Shown here piece after piece: positions 1-8,957 of a DNA stretch of 64,000 bases. The position numbers were made by a program, and so were the translations under genes. The stretch's first letter is position 1. Each line of letters begins with the position of its first letter. The stretch lies in NCBI RefSeq assembly GCF_008830225.1, contig NZ_WAIE01000005.1, forward strand, positions 140,276-204,275, given 5' to 3'. The DNA is from Pseudodesulfovibrio senegalensis (GTDB lineage: Bacteria; Desulfobacterota; Desulfovibrionia; Desulfovibrionales; Desulfovibrionaceae). The notes under the pieces are model-generated. The model did no database searches and had not been told where the DNA came from. It worked only from the letters and a program-made list of their open reading frames with translations.

Positions 1-169
1 ACCAGCAATTCCCGGCTGGCAATCGGCGAACATCACTCATTCAGCATCCAGGCTCCGGCCGTGGCGGCCTCTGTCTTTTCACAATCTTTCGAGCCATGTG
101 TAAGCGCACTGCCTCAGATTGTAAAGCGCGTGCAGCCCATTGTTTTTTCCCGCACAACGCCCGTCATTC
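1..169. other. left edge, no gene supported
   Basis: I see no convincing gene here. One plus-strand frame is open from the window edge into tatA, but it has no ribosome site or recognisable protein content, and the tatA promoter lies inside it. It is probably non-coding spacer, or the edge of something outside the window. Confidence 0.4.
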
Positions 170-198
170 TTGACCTGACCATGTCACGGGTGTATAGC
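170..198 (+). promoter_or_regulatory. sigma-70-type promoter of tatA
   Basis: TTGACC (170-175) and TATAGC (193-198) are separated by exactly 17 bases. This places a start site near 205, about 40 bases before the tatA ATG. Confidence 0.6.
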
Positions 199-243
199 CA
201 CAACAATCTTGATATTCGTATTTCAACTTCGGAGGACATATAC

Positions 244-426
244 ATGATTGGCGGATTCGGCGTTTGGGAACTCCTCATCATTCTGCTCATTGTTCTGGTC
301 ATCTTTGGCGCCAACAAACTCCCGGAAATCGGGGGCGGCATCGGCAAGGCTATCCGCAATTTCAAAAAGGCCACCAATGAGCCCGATGAAATTGACGTGA
401 CGCCGAAAGACAAAAAAGAAGACTAA
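244..426 (+). CDS. tatA: Sec-independent translocase subunit TatA
   Basis: TatA assembles the variable-size pore of the twin-arginine pathway, which exports folded proteins such as periplasmic cofactor-containing hydrogenases. The 60-residue product has the family layout: a short N-terminus, one membrane helix (about residues 6-20, [15 protein letters not shown]), a hinge with the conserved FG and LPE signature, an amphipathic helix ([12 protein letters not shown]) and a charged tail. The ATG at 244 is chosen because GGAGG sits 8 bases upstream and the protein then begins as TatA proteins do; longer in-frame starts lack this. tatB and tatC are not in the window, so this is a stand-alone tatA, transcribed from its own promoter and followed by a terminator. 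Confidence 0.93.
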   Translation: MIGGFGVWELLIILLIVLVIFGANKLPEIGGGIGKAIRNFKKATNEPDEIDVTPKDKKED

Positions 427-441
427 TATCCTGCAAAACAA

Positions 442-478
442 AATGCCCGGCAGAAATATCTGTCGGGCATTCTTTCTC
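442..478. terminator. bidirectional terminator between tatA and the phosphatidyltransferase gene
   Basis: A 12-bp stem (AATGCCCGGCAG with CTGTCGGGCATT, one G-T pair) and 6-base loop is followed by a T-rich stretch on the plus strand. An A-rich stretch precedes it (T-rich on the minus strand). It can stop tatA and the converging minus operon. Confidence 0.75.
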
Positions 479-491
479 TCTTTAAACAGAA

Positions 492-1082
492 CTAGCGTCT
501 GCCCTTCTCCGCTTCCTCCTCGGCAAAAAAGCCAAACCCCTTGAGCACATAATGCACCCCTGAAACCACGGTCAATGCGGCTGTGAGTGCGATAAGCCAT
601 GACTGGACAGCGGGATACGACAAATCAAACGTCTTTTGTATCATGACAAAGAAGACCAAGCCTATCTGGGAGGTGGTGGTAAACTTGCTGCTCCAGATGG
701 GATGAATGCGCGACTTGATGTCCACGCCCCAAAAATGCAACAAGGCCAATCCGCCAACGATAATGGCATCCCGGCTGACCACGAGAACCACCAGCCACTT
801 GGGCAACCATCCCTGCACACCGAGGCAGATGAACGAAGCCACGAGCAGACACTTGTCCGCCAGCGGATCAAGCATGGCCCCAAGCCGCGTTCGTTGCTTC
901 AGCACACGGGCCAAAAAGCCATCCAATGCATCGGTCAGCCCGGCCACGGCAAACAAGGCCCAAGCAAGATCAAAACGCTGATTGATATACGCCATGACAA
1001 AAACCGGCGTAAGAAGAATCCTGGCTATTGTCAGCAGATTCGGAATGGTCCAGATGGTATTGCGCGGTATGATCCGGGACAT
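492..1082 (-). CDS. CDP-alcohol phosphatidyltransferase (PgsA-like paralogue)
   Basis: Membrane enzyme that transfers a phosphatidyl group from CDP-diacylglycerol to an alcohol. The 196-residue protein carries the full family signature D-x2-DG-x2-AR-x8-G-x3-D-x3-D (DALDGFLARV then LGAMLDPLAD, about residues 56-81) and several hydrophobic helices. A second family member at 45862-46446 looks more like the canonical PgsA, so this copy may make a different lipid (for example cardiolipin) or be a duplicate; the acceptor cannot be told from sequence. The start at 1082 is chosen because AGGAG lies 8-9 bases upstream; a longer start at 1100 would overlap the upstream gene. It is the last gene of a three-gene minus operon. 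Confidence 0.85.
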   Translation of the reverse strand: MSRIIPRNTIWTIPNLLTIARILLTPVFVMAYINQRFDLAWALFAVAGLTDALDGFLARVLKQRTRLGAMLDPLADKCLLVASFICLGVQGWLPKWLVVLVVSRDAIIVGGLALLHFWGVDIKSRIHPIWSSKFTTTSQIGLVFFVMIQKTFDLSYPAVQSWLIALTAALTVVSGVHYVLKGFGFFAEEEAEKGRR

Positions 1083-1086
1083 TGGC

Positions 1087-1992
1087 CTACTCCTGCACAT
1101 CGACCCCGTAGTTCAAGCCCCGTTCCGGCAAGAAAGCATCCAGCCGGGAGCGGAGAAGGGCCAGATTGACAACACGGATGTCCCACACGGCAGAAACCCC
1201 GGCAGGCAACATTTCCATTTCAACAAGCTCGACATCCTGGACAGCCGAGTCCCAGCTCTGCAAAATCTTGTCGAAATCATGAACGCCGTCCGGAGTAAAC
1301 CAACCGTTGACACGCAAGCGGGTCGAACCGCTCGAGCTTTCGGCCACGGCGCGTGTCTCGAAATACCGGCCCCACAAATCGAACCAGACTTCGGCAATCT
1401 CGTTCTTTACAGCGGTCCAATGATGTCCCTGTGTCACCAGGACTCCCCGCCACAACTTGTCTCCTTCCCGCTGCAAAGAAAACTCTGGCAAAACATCCAG
1501 CCCGCGTTCCACACCGGAAAGCAGCATCAGTGATTTGAGTGTGTCAAGGTCCTCCTGGCCCAACTGGTCCTGTGAACGAAATGTCGCAGCAATGGGTTTC
1601 AGGGTGGTGAAATACACGCCAAGCCGTTGCAGGGAAGATCGCAATGCCCGCCTGTTCACGGTCACATCCATGGTCAGGGAAATACCATCCTCCCCTTCCC
1701 GGGTGATGTTTTTCGTTCCGATTTTCCGGTAGCCCTGAACATATTTACCCGCACGCTCAAGATAGTACTCGCCGAGCAATGCACGCCTTTCTTCTCCCAG
1801 AGAGCCCGGAAGCATTTTGACGGCCTCATTTTCAACAGCTTGAGCAAAAGCCAAATCCGTCGCCTTTTGCCGCGCTTCCATAACGGAAACATCTTCTTGC
1901 CTGGGCTGGAAAACCGTAACCGTTTCAGCCCGTGCAATTCCTGCGGCGCACACTATCGTGACCGCCAGAATACAATATATAAATTCCTTCAC
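1087..1992 (-). CDS. exported protein of unknown function
   Basis: 301 residues with a clear N-terminal signal peptide (hydrophobic residues 4-17, AGIARAE cleavage region), so periplasmic or outer-membrane associated. I do not recognise a defined family. The stretch after the signal (EARQKATDLAFAQAVENEA) has the alternating Ala-rich helix style seen in FlgT- and LPP20-like exported proteins, but the resemblance is weak. The start is GTG, overlapping the stop codon of the upstream gene by one base (TAGTG), with GGAG 8 bases before. Tight coupling to the upstream exported protein suggests they act together, possibly in envelope or surface-structure assembly (inference). Confidence 0.7.
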   Translation of the reverse strand: MKEFIYCILAVTIVCAAGIARAETVTVFQPRQEDVSVMEARQKATDLAFAQAVENEAVKMLPGSLGEERRALLGEYYLERAGKYVQGYRKIGTKNITREGEDGISLTMDVTVNRRALRSSLQRLGVYFTTLKPIAATFRSQDQLGQEDLDTLKSLMLLSGVERGLDVLPEFSLQREGDKLWRGVLVTQGHHWTAVKNEIAEVWFDLWGRYFETRAVAESSSGSTRLRVNGWFTPDGVHDFDKILQSWDSAVQDVELVEMEMLPAGVSAVWDIRVVNLALLRSRLDAFLPERGLNYGVDVQE

Positions 1993-2924
1993 TACATCAT
2001 CTCCTTGGTCGCTTCCGTGGGTTCGTCAGAAACGGATAATTCCGACTGTGACGGACTGAGAACGACAACCACGGCACAGCGTTTGCGGACAAACTCATCC
2101 TTCATCAGGGTTCGGACCAAAAAGGCATCGCTGCCCGAAATAATGAAATCACTCTTTCCGTTTCCGGAAACACCCAGAGCCTGCACCACAAGAGGCCGTT
2201 TCCCAACGCGCTCACGCAGCACGACTCGGTCCGCAGAGGTGGAATAAGCAACAATGCCATGCTCCACGGCACTGGCCCGACTCACGATAAAGGCGCCGTA
2301 CACGGCCTCTCCGTCCCGACCATAAACAACTGGCGACAATGCCGGAACAGCGCCAACCAATGCACTGGCATCCACAACAAGTCCTGTATACGTTCCGGCC
2401 GCGGCCAATACGTCCGTGGGTTCGGCTGAATTCATTGCTCCCAGACTGTCCACCCCGAGGCTCAAACGGGGTGCGATGCCGCTCTCAAACGGTATCGTCG
2501 TAGGCAAAATCGCCTCGGCCAATTTGCCGCGCAGGGCCGCAGACACGGTAACAACACCCTTCCCATCCACGAAATCCGGACGCGTGAGCCGGGAGTTTTG
2601 AACAAAATGACGAACACGTGCATCCGCTGCATCATTGTCATGCAGAAATGCCGCCACGGTGGTGGAAGAGTCGATCCGAACGCTCAAAATCGCATCCAGA
2701 AGATTTCTTCGGGCGCGAACGGCGGCATCACGCAGGGCCCGCGCCGAACGGTACGCAGCGTCAAAGCTGTCCGGGTCGACCTGCACATCCCGTTGCGCAG
2801 AAATCTGCCCGTCACCCCAACTGATTACCGCCTGATCAATTTTTTGCACATATCCGCGAAACGCAAAACCGTCACTCGGGCAAAAAATTGCACACAAAAG
2901 CAAAGTAAAAATGATGTATCGCAT
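1992..2924 (-). CDS. exported protein, LPP20-like
   Basis: 310 residues starting with a signal peptide (MRYIIFTLLLCAIFCPSDGFA), hence secreted. Residues about 35-150 contain an Ala/Arg-rich helical region and an SLVID-type beta pattern (AILSVRIDSSTTVAAFL) reminiscent of LPP20-type exported proteins; the C-terminal half is not recognised. Starts at 2942 and 2945 are also possible and would only lengthen the signal peptide. The ribosome site is weak for all three. First gene of the operon that continues into the next exported protein and the phosphatidyltransferase; divergent from the SixA-like gene. Confidence 0.65.
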   Translation of the reverse strand: MRYIIFTLLLCAIFCPSDGFAFRGYVQKIDQAVISWGDGQISAQRDVQVDPDSFDAAYRSARALRDAAVRARRNLLDAILSVRIDSSTTVAAFLHDNDAADARVRHFVQNSRLTRPDFVDGKGVVTVSAALRGKLAEAILPTTIPFESGIAPRLSLGVDSLGAMNSAEPTDVLAAAGTYTGLVVDASALVGAVPALSPVVYGRDGEAVYGAFIVSRASAVEHGIVAYSTSADRVVLRERVGKRPLVVQALGVSGNGKSDFIISGSDAFLVRTLMKDEFVRKRCAVVVVLSPSQSELSVSDEPTEATKEMM

Positions 2925-3091
2925 AGATCTGATCGTTCCCATCATGATGGTCTGAAGGCCAGCATGTCTTTTGTAGAGCCATTGAGCATGTATCGCGCCC
3001 GCACGGTTTGCGCAAGCGGCGCATGAGCCTTCTTGCCGGAACCATGCCAATGCGTTACGCTTTGTCAATCAACCCGCAACCGGAGCATGCC

Positions 3092-3580
3092 ATGCGGATA
3101 TATCTGATGCAGCACGGGACCTGCCTGCCCAAGGAATTGGCCCCGGAACAGCCCCTGAGTCCGGTCGGACGGGAGCAGATTGAAAAAACTGCCGCAATCA
3201 TGAAAAATCTGGGGCTTGAATTCGATATTATTGCATGCAGCCCCAAACTGCGCTCCCGCCAGTCAGCCCGAATCGCAGCCCACGCAACAAGCTACCCCGA
3301 AAAAAACATCTTGGTAACGGATGCGGCCAAACCCATGGCAGACCCGCAAAAACTCATCCAACAAATCAGGGGCTACGGCTCCACGGACTCCGTGCTCATC
3401 GCCGGGCATCTCCCTTCGTTGAACGGCGTGGCTTCAAGCCTGCTGCTGGAGCCGGGGCCGCCCACTCTGCACTTCCATATGGAAAATGGTGGACTGACCT
3501 GCATTTCCACGGAATCCGAACACAGGCGGGGAACACTTGAATGGCACCTGACACCAAAATTCATCGGCCTCATGAACTAA
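3092..3580 (+). CDS. SixA-like phosphohistidine phosphatase
   Basis: Histidine-phosphatase-fold protein of 162 residues, close in size to SixA, which removes phosphate from phosphohistidine in signalling proteins. Near the N-terminus the catalytic motif reads MQHG rather than RHG, so the phospho-histidine acceptor is present but the first arginine is Gln. The later conserved parts are present: SPKLRSRQSA (about residues 49-58) and the second catalytic His in AGHLPSLN. GGAG sits 7 bases before the ATG at 3092, and the protein then begins MRIYLMQHG as the family does. Its end overlaps that of the convergent miaA by 11 bases. Confidence 0.75.
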   Translation: MRIYLMQHGTCLPKELAPEQPLSPVGREQIEKTAAIMKNLGLEFDIIACSPKLRSRQSARIAAHATSYPEKNILVTDAAKPMADPQKLIQQIRGYGSTDSVLIAGHLPSLNGVASSLLLEPGPPTLHFHMENGGLTCISTESEHRRGTLEWHLTPKFIGLMN

Positions 3581-4502
3581 CGCCCTGTTCCAACCACGAA
3601 AGGACATGGCCCGCCACGGACTCATTGTCGCCCGGCCGGAACCATTCAATGTCGTCTTCCTTGCGAAACCAGGTCATCTGACGTTTGGCATAGGCACGGG
3701 TATTGCGTAGCCAGAGCTCTTTTGTGCGCTTCATATCAATCTCGCCGCGCACATAGGCCAGCAATTCGGCACACCCGATGCCGCTCCAACCCGGCGCGTC
3801 ACCGTCCGGGCACAATTCATATGCGGCCCGGGCTTCATCCACAGCTCCCTGCTCCAACATGATATTGATGCGCTTGCCAAGGTGCGGGGTCAACTCGTTC
3901 AGTGTCATCTCCATGCCCACCTTGCAATAGTGATAGGGAGCGGGAGTATGTTCGGTGGAATGCCACCAGGTCATGGTTTTTCCGGTGGCCGCATACACCT
4001 CGGCCGCGCGTGCATTGCGCTGGCTGTCATTGGGATGGATTCTGGCCGCGTATTCCGGATCAACTTCGCACAGTTCGGCATGCAGTTTTTGCGGGCCTTC
4101 CCGTTGCAACCGTTCCAGGACCCCTTTGCGTATATCCTCTGGAATCTCCGGAATCTGCGCCATGCCCTGCAAAAGAAACCGCAGGTACATGCCCGTTCCG
4201 CCCACCAGAATTGGTAAACGCTTCTGCTCAAGAACCTCGGCAATGGCCGTATGTGCCATATCCACAAACCGGGCCGCACTCATGGGTTCGGCGGTCTCCA
4301 GAAAACCGTACAGCAAATGCGGACAAGCTGCCCGCTCTTCCGAATCCGGCTGGGCCGTAATGATCGGAAAATCGCGATAAACCTGCCGGGAATCAAAATT
4401 GATGACACTTGCCGGAACCTGCCGGGAAACCTCGATGGCGGCAGCCGTCTTTCCGGTTCCGGTCGGACCGAGAATACAGACGATGGAAGGAAGGTCGGCC
4501 AT
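3570..4502 (-). CDS. miaA: tRNA dimethylallyltransferase MiaA
   Basis: Adds a dimethylallyl group to A37 of tRNAs that read codons starting with U, the first step towards ms2i6A. The 310-residue protein has the P-loop GPTGTGKTAAA (about residues 12-22), the DSRQVYRDF substrate loop, and the GGTGMYLRFLL motif near residue 100, all typical of MiaA. It starts 5 bases after the stop of coaD and forms the end of a four-gene minus operon (nuclease-rsmD-coaD-miaA), a usual grouping of RNA and cofactor housekeeping genes. Confidence 0.95.
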   Translation of the reverse strand: MADLPSIVCILGPTGTGKTAAAIEVSRQVPASVINFDSRQVYRDFPIITAQPDSEERAACPHLLYGFLETAEPMSAARFVDMAHTAIAEVLEQKRLPILVGGTGMYLRFLLQGMAQIPEIPEDIRKGVLERLQREGPQKLHAELCEVDPEYAARIHPNDSQRNARAAEVYAATGKTMTWWHSTEHTPAPYHYCKVGMEMTLNELTPHLGKRINIMLEQGAVDEARAAYELCPDGDAPGWSGIGCAELLAYVRGEIDMKRTKELWLRNTRAYAKRQMTWFRKEDDIEWFRPGDNESVAGHVLSWLEQGVSS

Positions 4503-4507
4503 GCAAA

Positions 4508-5017
4508 CTACTCTTCATCCTGAAGGCTGGCATATCGCTCTCGAAGCCGTTCGATCACCTGCCTCGGGACCAATCCCTTCACGTTGCCGCCGTGCTGGGC
4601 CACTTCCTTGACGATGGTGGAACTCAGATACATCCACTTGAAGTCGGTCATGAGAAAAACCGTCTGTATCTCTCGGTCCAGCTTGCGGTTCATCAAGGCC
4701 ATCTGGAATTCGTATTCAAAATCCGAAACAGCCCGCAACCCGCGCAGGACGGACCCTGCCCCGCGGCGGGCCACATAATCGATAAGCAAACCGTCAAACG
4801 GTTCTACGATGATGTTCGGTTCGTGCGCGAACACCTCCTTGGCCATCTCCACGCGTTCCTCAAGGGTAAACAATGTCTTCTTGGGCGTACTGTGCGCAAT
4901 GGCGAAAACAACCTGATCAAAAATCTTGAGCCCACGAGTGATCAGGCTCACATGGCCCCTGGTAACCGGGTCAAACGTTCCGGGGTAAACGGCGAGGCGT
5001 GGATTCAACGGCGCCAT
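4508..5017 (-). CDS. coaD: phosphopantetheine adenylyltransferase CoaD
   Basis: Converts 4'-phosphopantetheine and ATP to dephospho-CoA, the penultimate step of coenzyme A synthesis. 169 residues, normal length. The nucleotidyltransferase motif AVYPGTFDPVTRGHVSLI is at residues 9-26, followed by RGLRAVSDFEYEFQMALMN and the ISSTxVKE-type motif (YLSSTIVKEVA). The gene overlaps rsmD by 13 bases, the common rsmD-coaD pairing, which implies coupled translation. Confidence 0.95.
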   Translation of the reverse strand: MAPLNPRLAVYPGTFDPVTRGHVSLITRGLKIFDQVVFAIAHSTPKKTLFTLEERVEMAKEVFAHEPNIIVEPFDGLLIDYVARRGAGSVLRGLRAVSDFEYEFQMALMNRKLDREIQTVFLMTDFKWMYLSSTIVKEVAQHGGNVKGLVPRQVIERLRERYASLQDEE

Positions 5018-5565
5018 AGCAATATCCTTGTCTGACCGTATTCACGGTCGGTTATCAATTCCAATTGGGCAAGCGGCCCTTGCTCAGGCGGACGCACGGC
5101 TGCCTCCACCTCGGCCAGAATGAACGCATCCGGCGCAAACCATTCGTTCTCCAAAGCTGCCTCAAGAGCCGGGACCAGCAAATCCTTTCCATACGGCGGA
5201 TCAATGAACGCCATGTCGAACGGTCGGTCCGGTTTTTTCCCAAGCACGGCAAACAAATCTTTAGGCAACACGCTCCAATGATCAGAGGGCACGCCCAAGT
5301 CCTTGAGGTTGCCGCGAATCAAGGCCGCAGCCTTTTTACTCTTTTCAACAAACAACGCAAATTCGGCTCCCCGGCTCAAACATTCCACGCCAAGACTGCC
5401 GCTGCCCGCGAACATATCCACAACCCGGGCCTGATGCCATGATACCCCACGGGCCTGCAACATGGAAAACACGGCCTCGCGCACCTTGTGGGTGGCAGGC
5501 CGGTATCCGGGCCCTTCGCATGTCTTGAGCCTGCGCCCCCTGAATTCTCCGCCGACAACGCGCAC
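5005..5565 (-). CDS. rsmD: 16S rRNA (guanine966-N2)-methyltransferase RsmD
   Basis: SAM-dependent enzyme that methylates G966 of 16S rRNA. 186 residues with the N-terminal MRVVGGEFRGRRL, the SAM-binding DMFAGSGSLGVE (about residues 50-61) and the catalytic motif FIDPPYG (about residues 119-125). The start codon is GTG, with GGAGG 4 bases upstream, placed 9 bases after the stop of the nuclease gene. Confidence 0.93.
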   Translation of the reverse strand: MRVVGGEFRGRRLKTCEGPGYRPATHKVREAVFSMLQARGVSWHQARVVDMFAGSGSLGVECLSRGAEFALFVEKSKKAAALIRGNLKDLGVPSDHWSVLPKDLFAVLGKKPDRPFDMAFIDPPYGKDLLVPALEAALENEWFAPDAFILAEVEAAVRPPEQGPLAQLELITDREYGQTRILLWRR

Positions 5566-5574
5566 AGCACCTCC

Positions 5575-7182
5575 CTACAATTCGGAAACGAACCGGCTCA
5601 TTGAACGATTCAAATCCAGCAATTGATCACGGGCTTCCACCTGATCGACCCACGGCTTTGCACGCATGTTGTCCAAACGACTCCGAAGTTCGGCCACAAG
5701 GCCCTCGGTATCCTGCAGCAAAAATTCCCAGTCCACGCGGGGACGCGCCATGTCCATGTCCACGACAGGGGCAAATTCCTTGCCCGCTTCGAGTTCGAGT
5801 TCTTCCATGTATTCGGGAATATGCACTTCGAATCCGTAGCGTTCGGTTATCAACGCAGCGAACTCCTTTTGCACCTCGGCCTCGCCATGAACCAACAGGA
5901 TGCGCACAGGCTTGCCGCGCATGCTGTCCAACCAGGCCAACATCTCGGATTGGCCGGCATGACCGGAAAAACCGTTAATGGTAAAGACCTTGGCCTTGAT
6001 GGCGATGTCCTCGCCAAAAATACGCAGGCTCTTGGCTCCGTTCACGATCTTGCGGCCTGGTGTACCAACCCCTTGGTACCCCACGAAAACAACACTGGCC
6101 CCCGGGCGCCAGAGATTGTGGCGCAAATGGTGCTTGATACGTCCGGCATTGGCCATACCGCTTGCCGAAATGACAACGGCCGGCTCCCGGGTTTCATTGA
6201 TGGCCTGAGACTGTTCGCGGGATTCGGAAAAAACGAGGTTGGGCAAATCCAACGGATTTTCCCCGTTTTCCAAATAGGCCTGCGTTTCCTGATCAAAAAA
6301 CTCAGGATGCTTGCGAAAAATCTTGGTGGCGCGGATAGCCAGCGGACTGTCCAGATATACGGGCATATCCTCAGGCAAACGCCCCTGCTTCCTGAGCAAA
6401 AACAAAGAATAAATGATCTGCTGGGAGCGTTCCACCGCAAAGGCCGGAATGATGACTTTTTCCTTATTCCCGTAAGCATAGGCTATGGCCTCAGCCAACT
6501 CGTCAAGGCTGTTGGAGGCATCCTTGTGGTCGCGGTTTCCATAGGTGGATTCCAGAAACAGATAGTCCGCGCAGTCAACCTTGCTGGGGTCATTGACGAT
6601 CAACTGCTCGGGCCGCCCGAGATCGCCGGAAAAAACGATCTTGGTGGGCTTGCCGTCCTGTGTGTACTCCACCTCGATAAACGCGGAGCCGAGAATATGT
6701 CCGGCATCATTATACGTGACTTTAATGCCGGGAACCGGCTCGAACGACTCCCGATACTCGACAGGAGCAAGCAGAGGCAGGGCCTTGTTGGCATCGTTGA
6801 TGGTATACAGGGGATGAACCTGCTCGCCGCCCTTGCGACGCACCTTGGCGTTGGCCCATTCGGCTTCCATCTCCTGAATATACGCACTGTCCAGGAGCAT
6901 AATTTCCAACAGGTCCTTGGTCGGGGCCGTGCAATAGATGGGATTCTTGAACCCTTTGGCCACCAGTGCGGGCAACAACCCGGAGTGGTCGATATGCGCA
7001 TGCGTCACCAGAACAAAATCCAGATTCTTGGCATCGTAGGCATCCAGGTTTTCGTTGCGCTTTTCAATCTCCTTGTTCCCCTGATGCATGCCGCAATCCA
7101 CGGCGAAACGCTTTCCTTCATGCTCAAGGATGTAGCAAGATCCTGTTACGGTCCGGGCCGCTCCCATAAACGATACTTTCAT
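5575..7182 (-). CDS. beta-CASP metallo-beta-lactamase-fold RNA nuclease (CPSF/YSH1-like)
   Basis: 535-residue protein of the metallo-beta-lactamase fold with beta-CASP insertion. The zinc ligands HAHIDHSG lie near residue 62, a second set is in DAGHILGSA (about 165), and GDLGR follows. The beta-CASP and RMMBL parts occupy the middle and C-terminal regions (IPAFAVERSQQ, ISASGMANAGRIKHH, GFSGHAGQ, LVHGE). Such proteins are RNA endo/exonucleases in archaea and bacteria; the substrate here is unknown. AGGAG stands 6 bases before the ATG. First gene of the operon with rsmD, coaD and miaA, consistent with a role in RNA metabolism. Confidence 0.88.
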   Translation of the reverse strand: MKVSFMGAARTVTGSCYILEHEGKRFAVDCGMHQGNKEIEKRNENLDAYDAKNLDFVLVTHAHIDHSGLLPALVAKGFKNPIYCTAPTKDLLEIMLLDSAYIQEMEAEWANAKVRRKGGEQVHPLYTINDANKALPLLAPVEYRESFEPVPGIKVTYNDAGHILGSAFIEVEYTQDGKPTKIVFSGDLGRPEQLIVNDPSKVDCADYLFLESTYGNRDHKDASNSLDELAEAIAYAYGNKEKVIIPAFAVERSQQIIYSLFLLRKQGRLPEDMPVYLDSPLAIRATKIFRKHPEFFDQETQAYLENGENPLDLPNLVFSESREQSQAINETREPAVVISASGMANAGRIKHHLRHNLWRPGASVVFVGYQGVGTPGRKIVNGAKSLRIFGEDIAIKAKVFTINGFSGHAGQSEMLAWLDSMRGKPVRILLVHGEAEVQKEFAALITERYGFEVHIPEYMEELELEAGKEFAPVVDMDMARPRVDWEFLLQDTEGLVAELRSRLDNMRAKPWVDQVEARDQLLDLNRSMSRFVSEL

Positions 7183-7373
7183 GTTTTACTCCTGAATACG
7201 TACCTTCGGTTCAGGCAAAAACTAACCGCTTCCGAAAGGACGGGAATAAGTGTATTCACGATGGGGCGCGCACCTGCGCCCGACAGACGAACAACATGCA
7301 TCATAACCATTGATCAGGCAACACCGGTAACAACTCCCCCAACGGGCCAAAACTCAGCCGCGGAGAGATACAT

Positions 7374-8030
7374 ATGCACAAATCAAAGCAATACCTCATT
7401 GACGACCTTTCCATGCAGGAATCCTGGCGTCTTTTCAAAATAATGTCCGAAATCGTCGACGGTTTCGAAACACTGAGCGACATCGGACCCGCCGTATCCA
7501 TTTTCGGCTCGGCCCGTGTTCCGGCAGAGAACCCGGTCTACAAACAAACGCAACAAATGGCTGCAGCTTTGGCGCAGGCCGGTTTTTCGGTCATCACGGG
7601 CGGCGGCCCCGGCCTCATGGAAGCGGGCAATCTGGGCGCACAGGAAGCTGGCGGCAACTCAGTCGGCCTGCACATCCACCTGCCACTGGAACAGGGGGCC
7701 AACCAGTATCTGGATACACGTTGCGACTTTCGCTATTTCTTCATTCGCAAGCTCATGTTCATCAAGTACGCCATGGCATACGTAGCCATGCCCGGCGGCT
7801 TCGGAACGCTGGATGAGCTCTCCGAAGCGTTGGTGCTGATACAGACGAAACGCATCCGTCCATTTCCCATCGTGCTCATGGGAACGGAGTTCTGGGGCGG
7901 CCTGATCGACTGGTTCAAAAGCCAGCTTTTGGCCCACCATTACTGTCATGAAGATGATTTCAGGTTGTTTCTGGTTACGGACGACATCAATGAAGCCGTG
8001 GCTCACATCACGAGCCACGTCATCCTGTAA
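7374..8030 (+). CDS. LOG-family protein (putative lysine decarboxylase / nucleoside-5'-monophosphate phosphoribohydrolase)
   Basis: 218 residues with the two LOG-family motifs: GGGPGLMEAGN (about residues 75-85) and MPGGFGTLDELSEAL (about 140-154). Family members hydrolyse nucleoside monophosphates to base and ribose-5-phosphate; the 'lysine decarboxylase' label often given is historical. A GGAGAG ribosome site stands 7 bases upstream of the ATG. The next gene (a DMT permease) follows after 32 bases on the same strand and is probably co-transcribed. Confidence 0.85.
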   Translation: MHKSKQYLIDDLSMQESWRLFKIMSEIVDGFETLSDIGPAVSIFGSARVPAENPVYKQTQQMAAALAQAGFSVITGGGPGLMEAGNLGAQEAGGNSVGLHIHLPLEQGANQYLDTRCDFRYFFIRKLMFIKYAMAYVAMPGGFGTLDELSEALVLIQTKRIRPFPIVLMGTEFWGGLIDWFKSQLLAHHYCHEDDFRLFLVTDDINEAVAHITSHVIL

Positions 8031-8062
8031 AGCGATCACGGGGACACGAACGGAGTCCGGAC

Positions 8063-8956
8063 ATGACCGCACGGCAAAAAGCACTGGCTTTCGGACTGGG
8101 AACCGTGCTGATCTGGTCCACGGTGGCGACGGCGTTCAAGATAACGCTGTCCCACATGGACCCGCTGCAACTGTTGCTGTGTGCATCCACAGTATCCGTA
8201 ACCCTGCTCGGCATCATTCTCGCCGTGCAGGGCAGGCTGGACAAATTGTCGATGTCCGCCAGAGAATACGCCTACTGCGCCTTGCTCGGCGTGCTGAACC
8301 CGTTCCTGTATTACGCAGTCCTTTTCAAGGCGTACGATCTGCTCCCGGCGCAGGAGGCCCAGCCCCTGAATTTCACGTGGGCCATCACTCTGAGCCTGCT
8401 TTCAGTTCCACTGCTGGGACAACGGCTGAACAAAGGCGAACTGGCCGCCATTCTGGTCAGCTATCTGGGGGTGCTGATCATCAGCACCCACGGAGATCTG
8501 ACAAGCCTGCAGTTCACCAACGGCGAGGGCGTGGCTCTCGCCCTGGTTAGCACCGTGATCTGGGCTCTGTACTGGATCGGAAATACGCGCAACCAGTGCG
8601 ACCCCGTTGCCGGGCTTTTTTTCAATTTCCTGTTCGGACTGCCGCTCATTCTCGGAGCAACGCTGTTTTTTTCCGAACTGCCCCCCCTTAACGCGCACGG
8701 CCTGCTTGGCGCCCTGTACATAGGGCTATTCGAAATGGGCATTTCATTCGTATTCTGGCTCACAGCCCTGCGACTGGCCGCCCAGCCACAGGGAGGCGGA
8801 ACTGCACGGATAGCAAATCTCATCTTCCTCTCACCCTTTCTCTCCCTGTTTTTCATCTCTCGGTTCGCCGGAGAAACCATCCGGACCGCCACTTTCGTGG
8901 GGCTGGCATTCATCGTAGCCGGAAACATGCTCATGCAACGGGCAGGCAAGCGCTGA
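8063..8956 (+). CDS. EamA/DMT-superfamily transporter
   Basis: 297 residues, almost entirely hydrophobic, with about ten predicted membrane helices arranged as two EamA repeats (roughly residues 6-140 and 150-292). The first repeat begins with the typical FGLGTVLIWSTVATAFK. These are inner-membrane drug/metabolite exporters; the substrate cannot be inferred. It is downstream of the LOG gene and convergent with the chemoreceptor gene, ending 2 bases before it. Confidence 0.85.
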   Translation: MTARQKALAFGLGTVLIWSTVATAFKITLSHMDPLQLLLCASTVSVTLLGIILAVQGRLDKLSMSAREYAYCALLGVLNPFLYYAVLFKAYDLLPAQEAQPLNFTWAITLSLLSVPLLGQRLNKGELAAILVSYLGVLIISTHGDLTSLQFTNGEGVALALVSTVIWALYWIGNTRNQCDPVAGLFFNFLFGLPLILGATLFFSELPPLNAHGLLGALYIGLFEMGISFVFWLTALRLAAQPQGGGTARIANLIFLSPFLSLFFISRFAGETIRTATFVGLAFIVAGNMLMQRAGKR

Positions 8957-8957
8957 A

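Noticed and set aside
61..243. Longer TatA starting at 61 in the same frame
   Set aside because: The promoter TTGACC-17-TATAGC and the GGAGG site fall inside this stretch, and TatA proteins start at the ATG at 244.
5623..7443. 606-codon open frame opposite the beta-CASP nuclease
   Set aside because: It lies antisense to a clearly conserved enzyme, has no recognisable protein features, and reflects codon bias on the other strand.
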